Source: Aquimarina muelleri DSM 19832 (GTDB lineage: Bacteria; Bacteroidota; Bacteroidia; Flavobacteriales; Flavobacteriaceae). Taken from it: 64,000 bases of DNA. The stretch lies in the NCBI RefSeq assembly GCF_000430665.1, contig NZ_AUML01000001.1, positions 221,582 through 285,581 on the forward strand, given 5' to 3'. The notes below the pieces were generated by a model that saw only the letters and a list, made by a program, of their open reading frames with translations, did no database searches and was not told the origin of the DNA. The position numbers and the translations under genes are program-made. Below, piece by piece: positions 28,933 through 37,320 of this stretch (its first letter is position 1; each line of letters begins with the position of its first letter).

Positions 28933-29382
28933 ATGAGTTTAGAGCAAAAGGTGATGACCGCAATGAAAGAAGCTATGAAAGCTAAAGATAGCAATGCATT
29001 AACATCACTACGTGCAATAAAATCAGCGATTTTATTGGCTCAAACAGAGAGTGGTGCAAAAGAAGATCTTACAGAAGATCAAGAGTTAAAGCTATTGCAA
29101 AAGCAAGTTAAACAACGAAAAGATAGTGCCGCTATTTTTACAGAACAAGGACGTAGCGATTTAGCAGAACCAGAATTAGCACAGGCAGCAGTTATTGAAC
29201 AATTTTTACCAGATCAATTAAGTGAAGAAGAGGTAGAAAAAGTAGTAATAGCCATCATTGCTAAAACAGGAGCATCAGGAATGAAAGATATGGGTAAGGT
29301 AATGGGAATGGCAAATGCAGAATTAACAGGAAAAGCAGATGGAAAAACAATCTCTACAATAGTAAAAAATAAATTATCATAA
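28933..29382 (+). CDS. yqeY: GatB/YqeY domain protein
   Basis: 149-residue cytoplasmic protein of the YqeY family, homologous to the tRNA-interacting tail of GatB. LEQKVMTAMKEAMKAKD, LRAIKSAI, RKDSAAIFTEQGRSDLA and FLPDQLSEEEV are characteristic. The role is uncertain; some members affect tRNA-dependent amidation. It is a frequent neighbour of ftsZ in Bacteroidota. It lies after the ftsZ terminator, so is probably transcribed separately. Confidence 0.9.
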   Translation: MSLEQKVMTAMKEAMKAKDSNALTSLRAIKSAILLAQTESGAKEDLTEDQELKLLQKQVKQRKDSAAIFTEQGRSDLAEPELAQAAVIEQFLPDQLSEEEVEKVVIAIIAKTGASGMKDMGKVMGMANAELTGKADGKTISTIVKNKLS

Positions 29383-29443
29383 CCTAGACTAGGCTTCACA
29401 GACCTTTAAAGATCTGAGAAATCTATATTTATAAAAATAAAAT

Positions 29444-29517
29444 GGCCGCGTGGCGCAACTGAATAGCGCATCAGATTTCGGCTCTGAGGGTTGGGGGTTT
29501 GAATCCCTTCGCGGTCA
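29444..29517 (+). tRNA. tRNA-Arg (anticodon TCG)
   Basis: Complete cloverleaf: acceptor GGCCGCG (29444-29450) with CGCGGTC (29510-29516); D stem GCGC/GCGC; anticodon stem TCAGA/TCTGA around the 7-base loop TTTCGGC with anticodon TCG at 29478-29480; T stem GGGGG/CCCTT with loop TTTGAAT; discriminator A. CCA is not encoded. Reads CGA and probably other CGN codons. Confidence 0.95.
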
Positions 29518-29523
29518 CAAATC

Positions 29524-29566
29524 GGACAATATTGTCCAAAGCCAGACAATATTGTCTGGCTTTTTT
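29524..29566 (+). terminator. Two palindromes after tRNA-Arg; the second is a terminator
   Basis: GGACAATATTGTCC (29524-29537) and, three bases later, a 20-base perfect palindrome (29541-29560) sharing the core GACAATATTGTC, followed by TTTTTT. The second is a good intrinsic terminator for the tRNA. The first repeats the core without a T tail. Confidence 0.8.
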
Positions 29567-29627
29567 GTTAGTTATTGTCACCTTAGTGTTTAGAAAACAT
29601 ATCCAATTGAACTTAATGTTTCAAAAA

Positions 29628-30068
29628 ATGAAACTATCCAAACATAATATCAATACTTTCTTATTATCTGCCAATCAAAAAATTGAAGAAAATGCGGAAT
29701 ACGTTTCTGATAGACTTGTCAATGGTGGCGAAATGGATTTTGTTACTTATCCGCCAAATTGCGGTTTTACCCAAGAAGAAAATCTCTCTTTGGAGAAATT
29801 AAAAAATGACCCAAATCTAAAAAGTGCGCTAAGAAAAATTTTGGCGGACAACTCAGCAAGTGTTTTATTTGATTTATTCAATATAATTGACGGGACATCA
29901 GAACCTGACGAGAAGTTTGGTGAATGGACTGAAATCTGTTTCGTTGACAAAACTGATGAACTGGCTGAAGACTTGTACTTCTTGCATGATAAATTAGGTT
30001 CCGCATATTGGGGCTGGAGAGAGTTAAGACCTGATAAAGGTTGGAAACCAGACATATATGAAGGGTAA
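29628..30068 (+). CDS. Hypothetical protein, accessory patch
   Basis: Unrecognised 146-residue cytoplasmic protein from the ATG at 29628 (MKLSKHNINTFLL). The open frame extends up into the tRNA gene and its terminator, so upstream starts are not credible; ATG 29616 is the alternative. The C-terminal half is acidic and aromatic (WTEICFVDKTDELAEDLYFL, then WGWRELRPDKGW). No domain recognised. Codon use is less AT-biased than in flanking genes (GCG, GGC, CCG appear), which suits recent acquisition. It is followed after nine bases by the 196-nt inverted-repeat element. Confidence 0.6.
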   Translation: MKLSKHNINTFLLSANQKIEENAEYVSDRLVNGGEMDFVTYPPNCGFTQEENLSLEKLKNDPNLKSALRKILADNSASVLFDLFNIIDGTSEPDEKFGEWTEICFVDKTDELAEDLYFLHDKLGSAYWGWRELRPDKGWKPDIYEG

Positions 30069-30077
30069 AAAAACACT

Positions 30078-30273
30078 AAGTACAACAAAACCTATAATTA
30101 ATGCGGTGGTTTGGTTTTAGTCAAAAGACTTGCGTATATTTATGGTGTGGCCAAATCTATTGGATTTGACATTTTAAAAATAAAACGCAAACAAAAAGCT
30201 TCAGCTTAGCGCAAAGTCGGAAACTTTACAGTTTCTTTGGATCCGCACTAATCATAGCTCAGGTGTTGTGCTT
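30078..30273. repeat. 196-nt two-arm inverted-repeat element (attC-like architecture)
   Basis: Outer arms AAGTACAACA (30078-30087) and TGTTGTGCTT (30264-30273) pair with one mismatch. Inner arms CTATAATTAATGCGG (30092-30106) and CCGCACTAATCATAG (30243-30257) pair with two. Two smaller hairpins lie inside (CAAATC/GATTTG at 30152-30168; GAAACT/AGTTTC at 30220-30235). It fills the space between the stop of one orphan gene and the start of the next. The outer arm ends resemble the RYYYAAC/GTTRRRY boxes of integron attC sites with one mismatch each. A non-autonomous mobile repeat is the alternative. Confidence 0.6.
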
Positions 30274-30293
30274 CATGCTTAAACTAAACGAAA

Positions 30294-30719
30294 ATGTTTG
30301 AAGAATTAGAAGAATACGAATCAAATGGACATTTCTTTTTTGGAGAGAATGATGAACTTGGAAAGGTTTGTAATGCGCCTAAAAACGGAATCGGAATTTA
30401 TATTGTTTACGCTTTAAAAAATGGAAAAATTGAATTGATTTACATTGGCTCTTCAGGAAAAATCCATCAGAACGGAACTAAAAAAGTGCGAAAAGGAGGA
30501 ATTTATGACAGTTTAGTTAATGAAAAACAATTTGACAAACCGAGAAAAACAAGTTGGAAAGAAAAACTGAAAGCAGAAAAAATAGAAGCTTTGGATATTT
30601 ATTGGTACGAAACGTTTGATGAGAATAACACTGGTATTCCAACAACGATTGAGGGAATTATTATGCAAAGACATTTTGAGGTTTTTGGAGCTTTACCTAA
30701 ATGGAATAAGGAATTTTAA
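30294..30719 (+). CDS. GIY-YIG domain protein
   Basis: 141 residues. GIYIVYALKNGKIELIYIGSSG at about residues 33-54 is the GIY...YIG pair, and Glu in TTIEGIIMQRHF (about residue 122) is placed like the metal-binding glutamate of the nuclease superfamily. The equivalent of the catalytic Arg is not clear, so activity is uncertain. It stands alone in the accessory patch, 20 bases after the inverted-repeat element. It could be a stand-alone endonuclease, a restriction remnant or a cassette-borne protein. Confidence 0.65.
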   Translation: MFEELEEYESNGHFFFGENDELGKVCNAPKNGIGIYIVYALKNGKIELIYIGSSGKIHQNGTKKVRKGGIYDSLVNEKQFDKPRKTSWKEKLKAEKIEALDIYWYETFDENNTGIPTTIEGIIMQRHFEVFGALPKWNKEF

Positions 30720-30740
30720 AAGATAGTAAAAATTGATATT

Positions 30741-30854
30741 ATGCATATATTAGATGCCATTTTATTAACTGGAGTCATTTTCGCTATTTTATGGTTTGTT
30801 TTTTTGATCTCTTGTAATGGACAAAATGTAGAAAAAAGACAAACTTACCAATAA
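30741..30854 (+). CDS. Small lipoprotein-like ORF (37 residues)
   Basis: Starts ATG at 30741; a hydrophobic segment (AILLTGVIFAILWFVF) leads to a lipobox-like LISC at residues 22-25, then a short polar tail. It may be a real small lipoprotein or the N-terminal remnant of a truncated gene, given the broken genes nearby. Confidence 0.35.
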   Translation: MHILDAILLTGVIFAILWFVFLISCNGQNVEKRQTYQ

Positions 30855-30870
30855 AGCTTTAAAGGCTAAT

Positions 30871-30957
30871 ATGACTGACAGCAATTTTGAAAGTATAATA
30901 AAAAAAGAACTTCAAACATATACGAAAACCCAAAGAATCGGGAAGCTAGTGGACTAA
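30871..30957 (+). CDS. Small ORF (28 residues), possible gene fragment
   Basis: ATG at 30871, MTDSNFESIIKKELQTYTKT, stop at 30955-30957. Charged and helical. Probably part of a decayed gene together with the following ORF; no family recognised. Confidence 0.2.
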   Translation: MTDSNFESIIKKELQTYTKTQRIGKLVD

Positions 30958-30980
30958 ACTCGTCTGAACATTCAGTAATT

Positions 30981-31181
30981 TTGATTATCAGAAAAGCTAC
31001 GAATGACTTCCTTAAAAAACTTGAAAAAATTTATAATTCAAATGAATCTTCAGAAACTAAGCTCAAACAAGTTTCAAATATTGTGGATGAACTTCCATGG
31101 GACAAATTGGATACTGAAGAAAAAGAACTTGTCGCAGAAGAATTAGCGCCAGCGATTGAAGCCGTAGGGGTTGATCCATAG
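30981..31181 (+). CDS. Hypothetical small acidic protein
   Basis: 66 residues from a TTG at 30981. Helical and acidic (LKQVSNIVDELPWDKLD, LVAEELAPAIEAVGVDP). Not recognised. The end abuts a transposase remnant on the other strand, so it may be shortened. Confidence 0.35.
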   Translation: MIIRKATNDFLKKLEKIYNSNESSETKLKQVSNIVDELPWDKLDTEEKELVAEELAPAIEAVGVDP

Positions 31182-31290
31182 GCGATTTGGCATAAACTGC
31201 CCACGCTGTTTTGAATAATTTATTATATAAACTTTGTGGTAATTCAGGGAGTGTTTTTCGCAATTTAGACACAAACAACCCTCTAATATT
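31174..31290 (-). pseudogene. Transposase remnant, probably IS91 (Y2) type
   Basis: The minus-strand translation contains LPELPQSLYNKLFKTAW and AVYAKSP, which resembles the region of IS91-like transposases around the LYDKLFKTxWVVYAKRPF segment. In-frame stops lie just upstream, and the similarity ends downstream, leaving only about 39 codons. Identification is from memory of the family, so moderate. Confidence 0.45.
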
Positions 31291-31533
31291 TTATACTCAT
31301 TGCTTCTACTGAAAACAAAAAATCATCTTAAAAACTTTGTCCTTAAATTTATTAGGTAGCCCAGTATATTTATTTATTCGTTGTTTAGGAATAAGTACAA
31401 AAGTAATTTTTTAGTAATTAAAGCGAGATGCACTAAAGTGCATAGTTTTAACTAAATTTGAGATCAATAAACTATTTAATAGTTCTGGATTACAAAATAC
31501 TTAATTTATAATGGTAGATATAAGAGGATAAAA
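31182..31533. other. 352-base region upstream of the antiporter gene
   Basis: Contains the transposase remnant at its left end. A TAAATTTG box at 31453-31460 fits the -7 consensus but has no TTG at -33 and lies 74 bases before the antiporter ATG. No other feature seen. Confidence 0.4.
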
Positions 31534-32997
31534 ATGAATTTAGCGATTGAAAATATATTATTAGTTGGCTCTATATTACTTTTTATAAGTATTATAGTAG
31601 GTAAGACTTCTTATAGGTTTGGCGTACCGACTCTAATACTTTTTTTAGTTATCGGAATGCTAGCAGGTTCCGATGGTATTGGCGATATACATTTTGATGA
31701 TTCGAAAATCGCACAATTTATAGGAATTGTTTCTCTAAATTTCATTTTATTTTCTGGTGGACTAGATACTAATTGGACCTCTGTAAAACCAATTCTAAAA
31801 GAAGGATTTGTTTTATCAACGCTAGGTGTTTTGCTAACAGCTGTTTCACTTGGGACATTTGTATGGTTTGTTACAGATTTTACTATTTATGAAAGCATGC
31901 TTTTAGGATCTATTGTTTCATCAACAGATGCAGCAGCGGTGTTTTCCATTTTACGCTCTAAAAATCTAGCTTTAAAAACCAATTTGCGACCAACATTGGA
32001 ACTAGAAAGTGGAAGTAACGACCCAATGGCGTATGTGCTGACTATTTCTTTTTTAACTTTAGTAGTCAATCAAGATTTAAGTATTGGTTCGATTATCCCA
32101 TTTTTCTTTAAGCAAATGTTTTTGGGAGGCCTTGCAGGTTTCTCTTTTGGGCGATTTAGTAAATTAATAATTAATAAAATTAAACTTGGATTTGAAGGAC
32201 TTTACCCAGTTTTGGTTATAGCCCTGATGTTCATTACCTTTTCGGCAACTGATTTTATGGGAGGAAATGGCTTTCTTGCCATATATATATGTTCCGTTTA
32301 TTTGGGTAATCAAGACTTGATACATAAAGCCACTATTTTAAAAATGTTTGATGGGATGGCGTGGCTCATGCAAATTGTTCTGTTTCTTACTTTAGGTCTA
32401 CTTGTTTTTCCTTCTCAAATTATTCCTTATATGGGTATAGGACTACTTATTTCGTTATTCCTAATTATAGTTGCCCGACCAGTAAGTGTTTTTTTAAGTT
32501 TGATGTTTTTCAAGATGAAGCTTAGAAGGAGATTTTATATTTCGTGGGTCGGTTTACGTGGAGCTGTTCCAATTGTGTTTGCAACCTATCCGCTTTTGGC
32601 AGGAATTGAAAAAGCAAATATGATTTTCAATATTGTATTTTTTATTTCAGTTACCTCTATTTTAATTCAAGGAACAACCTTATCTATTTTTGCTAAATGG
32701 TTAAATGTTGCTTTACCAGAAAACACAAAACCCATTTTAGAAAATGACAGATATATTCTGGACTTACCAAAATCGGCAATGAGCGAAATATCGATTCCTC
32801 CTGAAAGCTATGCTGTTAACAAAAGAATTGTTGATCTGCATTTTCCTAAATCTGCTTTTATTGTAATGATTAAGCGAAATAAAAAATTCGTTCCTCCAGG
32901 TGGAGCTACCATTATTCAAGCCCACGATATTTTAGTTATTTTGTTGGATAAAAAGGAATGTTTAGAAGAAGTGAAGAAAGTGCTTATTGAAAATTAA
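31534..32997 (+). CDS. NhaP2/CvrA-type K+(Na+)/H+ antiporter
   Basis: 487-residue CPA1 antiporter. Twelve or so membrane helices to about residue 390; SSTDAAAVFSIL and LESGSNDPMAYVL are the ion-translocation region with the conserved aspartates. A cytosolic RCK_C (TrkA-C-like) domain ends the protein (about 410-487, SAFIVMIKRNKKFVPPGG then HDILVILL), which is typical of NhaP2/CvrA. Role: potassium or sodium efflux and turgor control. Followed at 33160 by a terminator. It stands between the accessory patch and the BI-1 gene. Confidence 0.88.
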   Translation: MNLAIENILLVGSILLFISIIVGKTSYRFGVPTLILFLVIGMLAGSDGIGDIHFDDSKIAQFIGIVSLNFILFSGGLDTNWTSVKPILKEGFVLSTLGVLLTAVSLGTFVWFVTDFTIYESMLLGSIVSSTDAAAVFSILRSKNLALKTNLRPTLELESGSNDPMAYVLTISFLTLVVNQDLSIGSIIPFFFKQMFLGGLAGFSFGRFSKLIINKIKLGFEGLYPVLVIALMFITFSATDFMGGNGFLAIYICSVYLGNQDLIHKATILKMFDGMAWLMQIVLFLTLGLLVFPSQIIPYMGIGLLISLFLIIVARPVSVFLSLMFFKMKLRRRFYISWVGLRGAVPIVFATYPLLAGIEKANMIFNIVFFISVTSILIQGTTLSIFAKWLNVALPENTKPILENDRYILDLPKSAMSEISIPPESYAVNKRIVDLHFPKSAFIVMIKRNKKFVPPGGATIIQAHDILVILLDKKECLEEVKKVLIEN

Positions 32998-33678
32998 AAA
33001 GTTTAAACAACTAAAATCCTACTAGTCAATAGGTAGAGTTTTTATACTTATATATACATAGCTTGTGTCTATAATTTTGAATGTTATAATGTAAGTTTTA
33101 TAGGTTTCTTCAACAATAAATATTTCTATCTATGAATAAGAATAGTTCATTTTTTTTTGAAATCCTTATTTAAGGATTTTTTGATATATGATATTTTTAT
33201 TTTTGAGTTTTATATCTTTTGTTATTTCTTTAATTTTTGTCGTATAGTAATACAGGTTAATGATGTGTAACCCATTCTTATAATAATAATTTTGGGTTGT
33301 AAATGTGTATTGGTGGTGGTTTTCTGAAGTTTCTTGGCGGTTCCAAAAAATAAAGAGTCATTAATTTTATATTCGAACGGTGTTTACCTCCCATCATTGA
33401 ATCTGATATGAAACCACAGCAGAAGGAAGCGAGTCTAGATTTTCCTAATATAGCAATGGCAAAATACAGGTGTAACAAGAGCTTGAATGGTATCAAGATT
33501 AACTTATTTGTAATATTCCCAAAATCATTTTTGAATAATATCAACCAGAATATCAAATACAACTATGGCAAATAATATTATTACAATAATAGATCTTGGG
33601 ATCTTTTTTTGTTTTTGAAAAATAAAGAGCAATACATATAGTAGTTGCGATGGTTTTTCGGATTATTTATAGCCTTAA
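32998..33678. other. 681-base intergenic region
   Basis: Apart from the terminator at 33160-33182 and a short hairpin AGATC/GATCT with a T run (33591-33610), I see nothing. A 94-codon minus frame (33278-33562) begins only at TTG, has no leader and shows no family resemblance. Confidence 0.4.
33160..33182 (+). terminator. Intrinsic terminator after the antiporter gene
   Basis: AAATCCTTA (33160-33168) and TAAGGATTT (33171-33179) form a 9-bp stem followed by T to 33182. It lies 160 bases after the stop codon. Confidence 0.6.
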
Positions 33679-34380
33679 TTATTCTCTAGACAGAATACTT
33701 AATATATACCAAAACAGTAACATTAACGAAGCAAACAATCCTAAGGATGCTCCTACATATTGATCTTCAGAATATTTGTGTATCATATTTGAAGTTTGGT
33801 ATAAGATAGAGCCAGAAGCTAAAACAACCATCCCTACACTAAACCAAAGACCTAAATTAAAACCAAAAATCATTCCTGCAACAATCAATCCTATAGCAAT
33901 AAAAAAACCAATAGCTAACATTGATTTCAAGAAAGAAAAATCTTTTTTAGTAACCAAAACAACCGCCGAAAGACCTGTAAAAAGAGATAGAGTTAAAATC
34001 GCAGCCTGATTAAGAATGTTAGTTCCTCCGCTTTCAGCTATCATCATTGCCATACCTATAAGAGGTATAAAAATAAAAGCTTCTGCTATTACATAAATCA
34101 ACAAACCTAAGTATTGTTGGTTTATATTGTGGTTTTTAAAAGCCATTTTTTCTGCATAGTTTGTAGCTAGCATAAAACCTCCTAACATGATTAGCCATCT
34201 CCAACCTTGGGTCATAGAAAAGGCAAAGTTTACTAGAGGTTCTATTTGAAAAAACACCCATTCTACAATTATAAAAAGTAGAACGGCCATAGCAAGATGC
34301 GTATATGTTTTTTTATAAAACGCAACTCTTTTTTCATCAGTAAGAGAACTAACAGGTAATATTTGCTGAAATTCTTCCAT
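33679..34380 (-). CDS. Bax inhibitor-1 (BI-1/YccA) family membrane protein
   Basis: 233 residues, seven predicted membrane helices after a soluble N-terminus of about 30 residues. The layout (FYKKTYTHLAMAVLLFI, ILTLSLFTGLSAVVLVTKKD, IYQTSNMIHKYSEDQYVGAS-like region near the end) is that of bacterial BI-1/TMBIM proteins, which are pH-gated calcium leak channels or FtsH-interacting proteins. The acidic residues near the last helices fit the family pH sensor. Function in this organism is inferred. Confidence 0.85.
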   Translation of the reverse strand: MEEFQQILPVSSLTDEKRVAFYKKTYTHLAMAVLLFIIVEWVFFQIEPLVNFAFSMTQGWRWLIMLGGFMLATNYAEKMAFKNHNINQQYLGLLIYVIAEAFIFIPLIGMAMMIAESGGTNILNQAAILTLSLFTGLSAVVLVTKKDFSFLKSMLAIGFFIAIGLIVAGMIFGFNLGLWFSVGMVVLASGSILYQTSNMIHKYSEDQYVGASLGLFASLMLLFWYILSILSRE

Positions 34381-34448
34381 ATTTAAGATAATTAATTAAA
34401 TTTATTTTTGGCTATAAAGATAGTTGTTTCTTCATAATGACATTTATA

Positions 34449-35321
34449 TTATTTATCGAAATATCTAAAATTAAGCATTTGTAAAACATAAACATAAATT
34501 TGAGGAAATTTGCTTTTTAATTCCTTTGGAGACTCCATGAATACTTCGACTAGCACTGCTATAAATTCAAATTTATCGGTATACGCATAATCCCTCAATA
34601 TCTTTGTTTCTACTATTCTTTTTCGTAACTCAGCAGAACCCAGATGTTTTTCTAACATCAAAAATGTGTCATAAAAAATTTCGCTACTAATGTTACTGTT
34701 TTTAATAGAATTGTAATGAATAGCGTGTGTCATCTCATGTATCCCTAAACTTTTTCCTTTATCTTGATGTAAATTTCCTTTTTGAAAATCTTTCCAAGAC
34801 AGAACCAAAGCTTTAGATCTTGGATTATACTCTCCTATGTTTTCTGTTTGACTTAGAATAGAAAAAAAAGATGTTGGATACAGGATGATAGTACTTAGAT
34901 ACTCTAATAAATAATGTCTCATTCCAAAGGTAAGTTGCGTTACCATTATTGTAACTTGCATGCGCATAAAATCATCAACTACTAATCCTTCTCTTCCTAC
35001 AAAATTAGTTTTTTCTAAAAACCTAACAGCTCTATGCTCAAAATACTGTTTCTTGTTTTTGTCTAAAATCTTATAAAAATTATTTTCTTCCAAAAATTTT
35101 TGTAAATGGATTGGTAATTTTTTGAGAGTAGGATAAAAATGAATAAAGTAGGGTTTACTTTTATACTTTACATAAATCGATTCTGTGTATCGTAAAACAT
35201 AATATACACAGATCAAAATCACCCCTACTGTAACCGTGATTCCTAATATATTTTGGAACATTGTGTTTTCAGGTAAGACCTCTTGAATAAGTAACAAAAA
35301 AATAATTCTATATATATTCAA
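34449..35321 (-). CDS. MtfA-like zinc-dependent peptidase
   Basis: 290 residues. One N-terminal membrane helix (about 24-43), then a cytosolic metallopeptidase domain with HEMTH at residues 195-199 (HExxH) and a downstream helix FEFIAVLVEVFME (about 250-262), which supplies the third zinc ligand in M90 peptidases. E. coli MtfA binds the repressor Mlc; the membrane anchor here is typical of the Bacteroidota members. Substrate unknown. Separated from the BI-1 gene by 68 bases on the same strand. Confidence 0.82.
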   Translation of the reverse strand: MNIYRIIFLLLIQEVLPENTMFQNILGITVTVGVILICVYYVLRYTESIYVKYKSKPYFIHFYPTLKKLPIHLQKFLEENNFYKILDKNKKQYFEHRAVRFLEKTNFVGREGLVVDDFMRMQVTIMVTQLTFGMRHYLLEYLSTIILYPTSFFSILSQTENIGEYNPRSKALVLSWKDFQKGNLHQDKGKSLGIHEMTHAIHYNSIKNSNISSEIFYDTFLMLEKHLGSAELRKRIVETKILRDYAYTDKFEFIAVLVEVFMESPKELKSKFPQIYVYVLQMLNFRYFDK

Positions 35322-35594
35322 AAAAAGTAATATGGATTAAGATTAATAAAAATAGTGTTTTAGAAATAAAAGCAATAGTAAAACAACTATTTAACACTTA
35401 TATCTTATATTTCTTTTATTATCATTAGTGAACAAATAATACTTTTGAAATAGGCTACAATACAAAAAAATAAAATTATATTTTGTGATATTTTAACAAT
35501 CACAATAGTGTTTCGGAATGAAATTTGATGAATGACTAAGATAGTCAATAGTCCGTTTTAATAATATTTTTATAAAACTTAAACTATGTATTAA

Positions 35595-35828
35595 ATGTTT
35601 TCATTTTACAAACACCCAAAAAAAACATTAACTTGTATAGATAATTTATACAATAGTACGATCTCAAAATTACCAACTGAAAATCGAATTAGATATTGTG
35701 AATCATTAATTTACCGTACTACAGAGGATTTATCAAACTCGAAATGTGTTATGCAAAAAAAGAAGTTAAACAAGATTTTAGATGCAGCAAAAAAGGAATT
35801 AAAAAAACTAAAAAAACTAAATATGTAA
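35595..35828 (+). CDS. Hypothetical small basic protein
   Basis: 77 residues from ATG 35595, with four cysteine or histidine residues in the first half and a lysine-rich helical C-terminus (KKKLNKILDAAKKELKKLKK). No domain recognised. Composition looks coding, but no promoter or strong ribosome site is visible. Confidence 0.45.
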   Translation: MFSFYKHPKKTLTCIDNLYNSTISKLPTENRIRYCESLIYRTTEDLSNSKCVMQKKKLNKILDAAKKELKKLKKLNM

Positions 35829-35967
35829 AACCACTACTATATCCATAATTTTGATTTAGTTCTTACTGTTTTTGGAAATTTTCAACCCTAAACCCAAATC
35901 TTTTTTCATTCTTTATAATTGGTATTTATAATAGTATTATATTGGATTTTATTAAAGGAAATAAGTT

Positions 35968-36453
35968 TTGAAATACATAGAAATTTTAGTAAAACTGCGC
36001 AAAATTATTCGTTCTATTAATTTGGAGAGCAAAAAAATTGAAAAAGAATTAGGAGTAAGTATACCACAGCTTCTGGTGCTTCAGTACCTATCTGACCAAG
36101 ACGACTACAAAGCTTTTGCTAAAGACATTAAAGCATATATTAATTTAAATGCAAGTACTGTTTCTGGGATTATATCAAGATTAGAAAACAAAGGTTTTGT
36201 TGCTCGATTACCCAAGCCAAATGACAAAAGAGCCATATACATAACTCTTACAGCTAAAGGCGCTGAACTGATTCAGAAATCTCCCACCACACTTCAGGAA
36301 AAGCTATCCCAAAAATTAAAGAAACTCACTCCTTTACAAATTGATGAGCTAGATAAAAACATAGAGTTATTAACTTCTATTATGGATGTAGAAGATATTG
36401 ATGCTGCTCCCTTACTTACTATAAAGGAAATGACTAATTCTTCTGAAGAGTAA
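35968..36453 (+). CDS. MarR-family transcriptional regulator
   Basis: 161 residues, TTG start at 35968. Winged helix: LGVSIPQLLVLQYLS, recognition region LNASTVSGIISRLENKGFVARL, wing KPNDKRAIYITLTAKG. Dimerisation helices at both ends. No catalytic or cysteine redox signature. Neighbours are small orphan genes, so its target is unknown; it may regulate itself or the downstream 118-residue gene. Confidence 0.88.
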   Translation: MKYIEILVKLRKIIRSINLESKKIEKELGVSIPQLLVLQYLSDQDDYKAFAKDIKAYINLNASTVSGIISRLENKGFVARLPKPNDKRAIYITLTAKGAELIQKSPTTLQEKLSQKLKKLTPLQIDELDKNIELLTSIMDVEDIDAAPLLTIKEMTNSSEE

Positions 36454-36470
36454 CAATATTTTTCTTTTAA

Positions 36471-36571
36471 TTTAATCCATATTGTGGAGTTTAATTCTCT
36501 CAGGCTTGCCTCGAAAACAAAATCTATTTACGAAAATATACCTCGTGAGCTTGCTCCGAGGTTATTGATTT
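36471..36571 (+). repeat. 100-nt intergenic repeat, copy 1
   Basis: About 101 bases, from TTTAATCCATATTGTGG to CGAGGTTATTGATTT, repeated at 37709-37808 in the same orientation with roughly 80-85 percent identity by eye. It contains hairpins CCTCG/CGAGG near its right end and GAGGCTTGCCTC-type arms in the middle. Confidence 0.8.
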
Positions 36572-36710
36572 ACAAAAAAAGAAAATGTTAATAAAAATTA
36601 AAAACACATGTTTAAACTCAAATAGTTTGTATAGAAACTATTTATTTCCTATTTTAGCAAAAGGCCTTTAAGAAAAGTAGGTTTAAATATTGTTTCACTA
36701 AAACAAATAA

Positions 36711-37067
36711 ATGAATAAAGATGAGTATCTAGAAAAAGCAATTGCATGGGCAGAAAAAAAATCTACAGTTTCTTTAAGAGCTACTCATAAAGCCTATAAA
36801 AGTCCTAAAATATTCACAAGCAAATCTACTAAAGAAATTATTCAAGCTGACTTATCTTTTACAACACACGGAGGAGCTAAACACTATACAGCAGTAGCTT
36901 TAAAAGAGGAAGATCCAAAAACGGTAGTTGTTAAATGGAAAGTACTTAGTTTTATGGCTTCTATGAAAAGAGGACAACTACACCTACTTACTCCAAAGGG
37001 GCACAAATCATTTACTGAAAAGTTAGTAAATCTTCACAATATAAACGCAATTATTCATTCAATCTAA
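36711..37067 (+). CDS. Hypothetical protein (118 residues)
   Basis: Soluble, basic protein: helical start (DEYLEKAIAWAEKKS), then a beta-rich part (TKEIIQADLSFTTHGGAKHY, VVVKWKVLSF). No signal peptide or known domain. Good coding composition and a clean ATG. It lies between the first intergenic repeat copy and a small ORF. Confidence 0.6.
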   Translation: MNKDEYLEKAIAWAEKKSTVSLRATHKAYKSPKIFTSKSTKEIIQADLSFTTHGGAKHYTAVALKEEDPKTVVVKWKVLSFMASMKRGQLHLLTPKGHKSFTEKLVNLHNINAIIHSI

Positions 37068-37156
37068 AAATAAAGCTCTTCTAGAAAACACTTGAGTTTT
37101 TAGGTTAGCATACTAAACCCTTAATAAATAATTTAAATTATAATTAATATATAAAT

Positions 37157-37312
37157 ATGTCTCAAAAAAACGGAGTATCCGGAGAAAAAAAAGATTCACA
37201 AATCATAAGAAAAGAAATTAATTATTGGAAAGCACAAAGTAAAAAAAGAAAGTGTTCTGATTTTTCTGAAATGTCTTATTGGGAAGTGATGAGTACAAAC
37301 AGTGCCTTATAA
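37157..37312 (+). CDS. Small hypothetical protein (51 residues)
   Basis: ATG at 37157, stop at 37310-37312, followed nine bases later by a strong terminator hairpin. Sequence is hydrophilic (KKDSQIIRKEINYWKAQSKK, SEMSYWEVMS) with coding-like composition. Unrecognised; the adjacent terminator supports a real transcript end. Confidence 0.5.
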   Translation: MSQKNGVSGEKKDSQIIRKEINYWKAQSKKRKCSDFSEMSYWEVMSTNSAL

Positions 37313-37320
37313 AAAATAAT

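Noticed and set aside
29499..29627. N-terminal extension of the orphan gene into tRNA-Arg
   Set aside because: It would translate the tRNA 3' half and its terminator palindromes.
30078..30273. True class 1-type integron attC
   Set aside because: No integrase or promoter is in the window, and the terminal boxes each deviate by one base; kept only as attC-like architecture.
33278..33562. 94-codon minus-strand ORF in the gap after the antiporter gene
   Set aside because: Starts at TTG, has no recognisable family and atypical composition; no promoter in front.
33591..33610. Short hairpin AGATC/GATCT with T run
   Set aside because: Only a 5-bp stem and far from any gene end on the plus strand; the antiporter already has a terminator at 33160.
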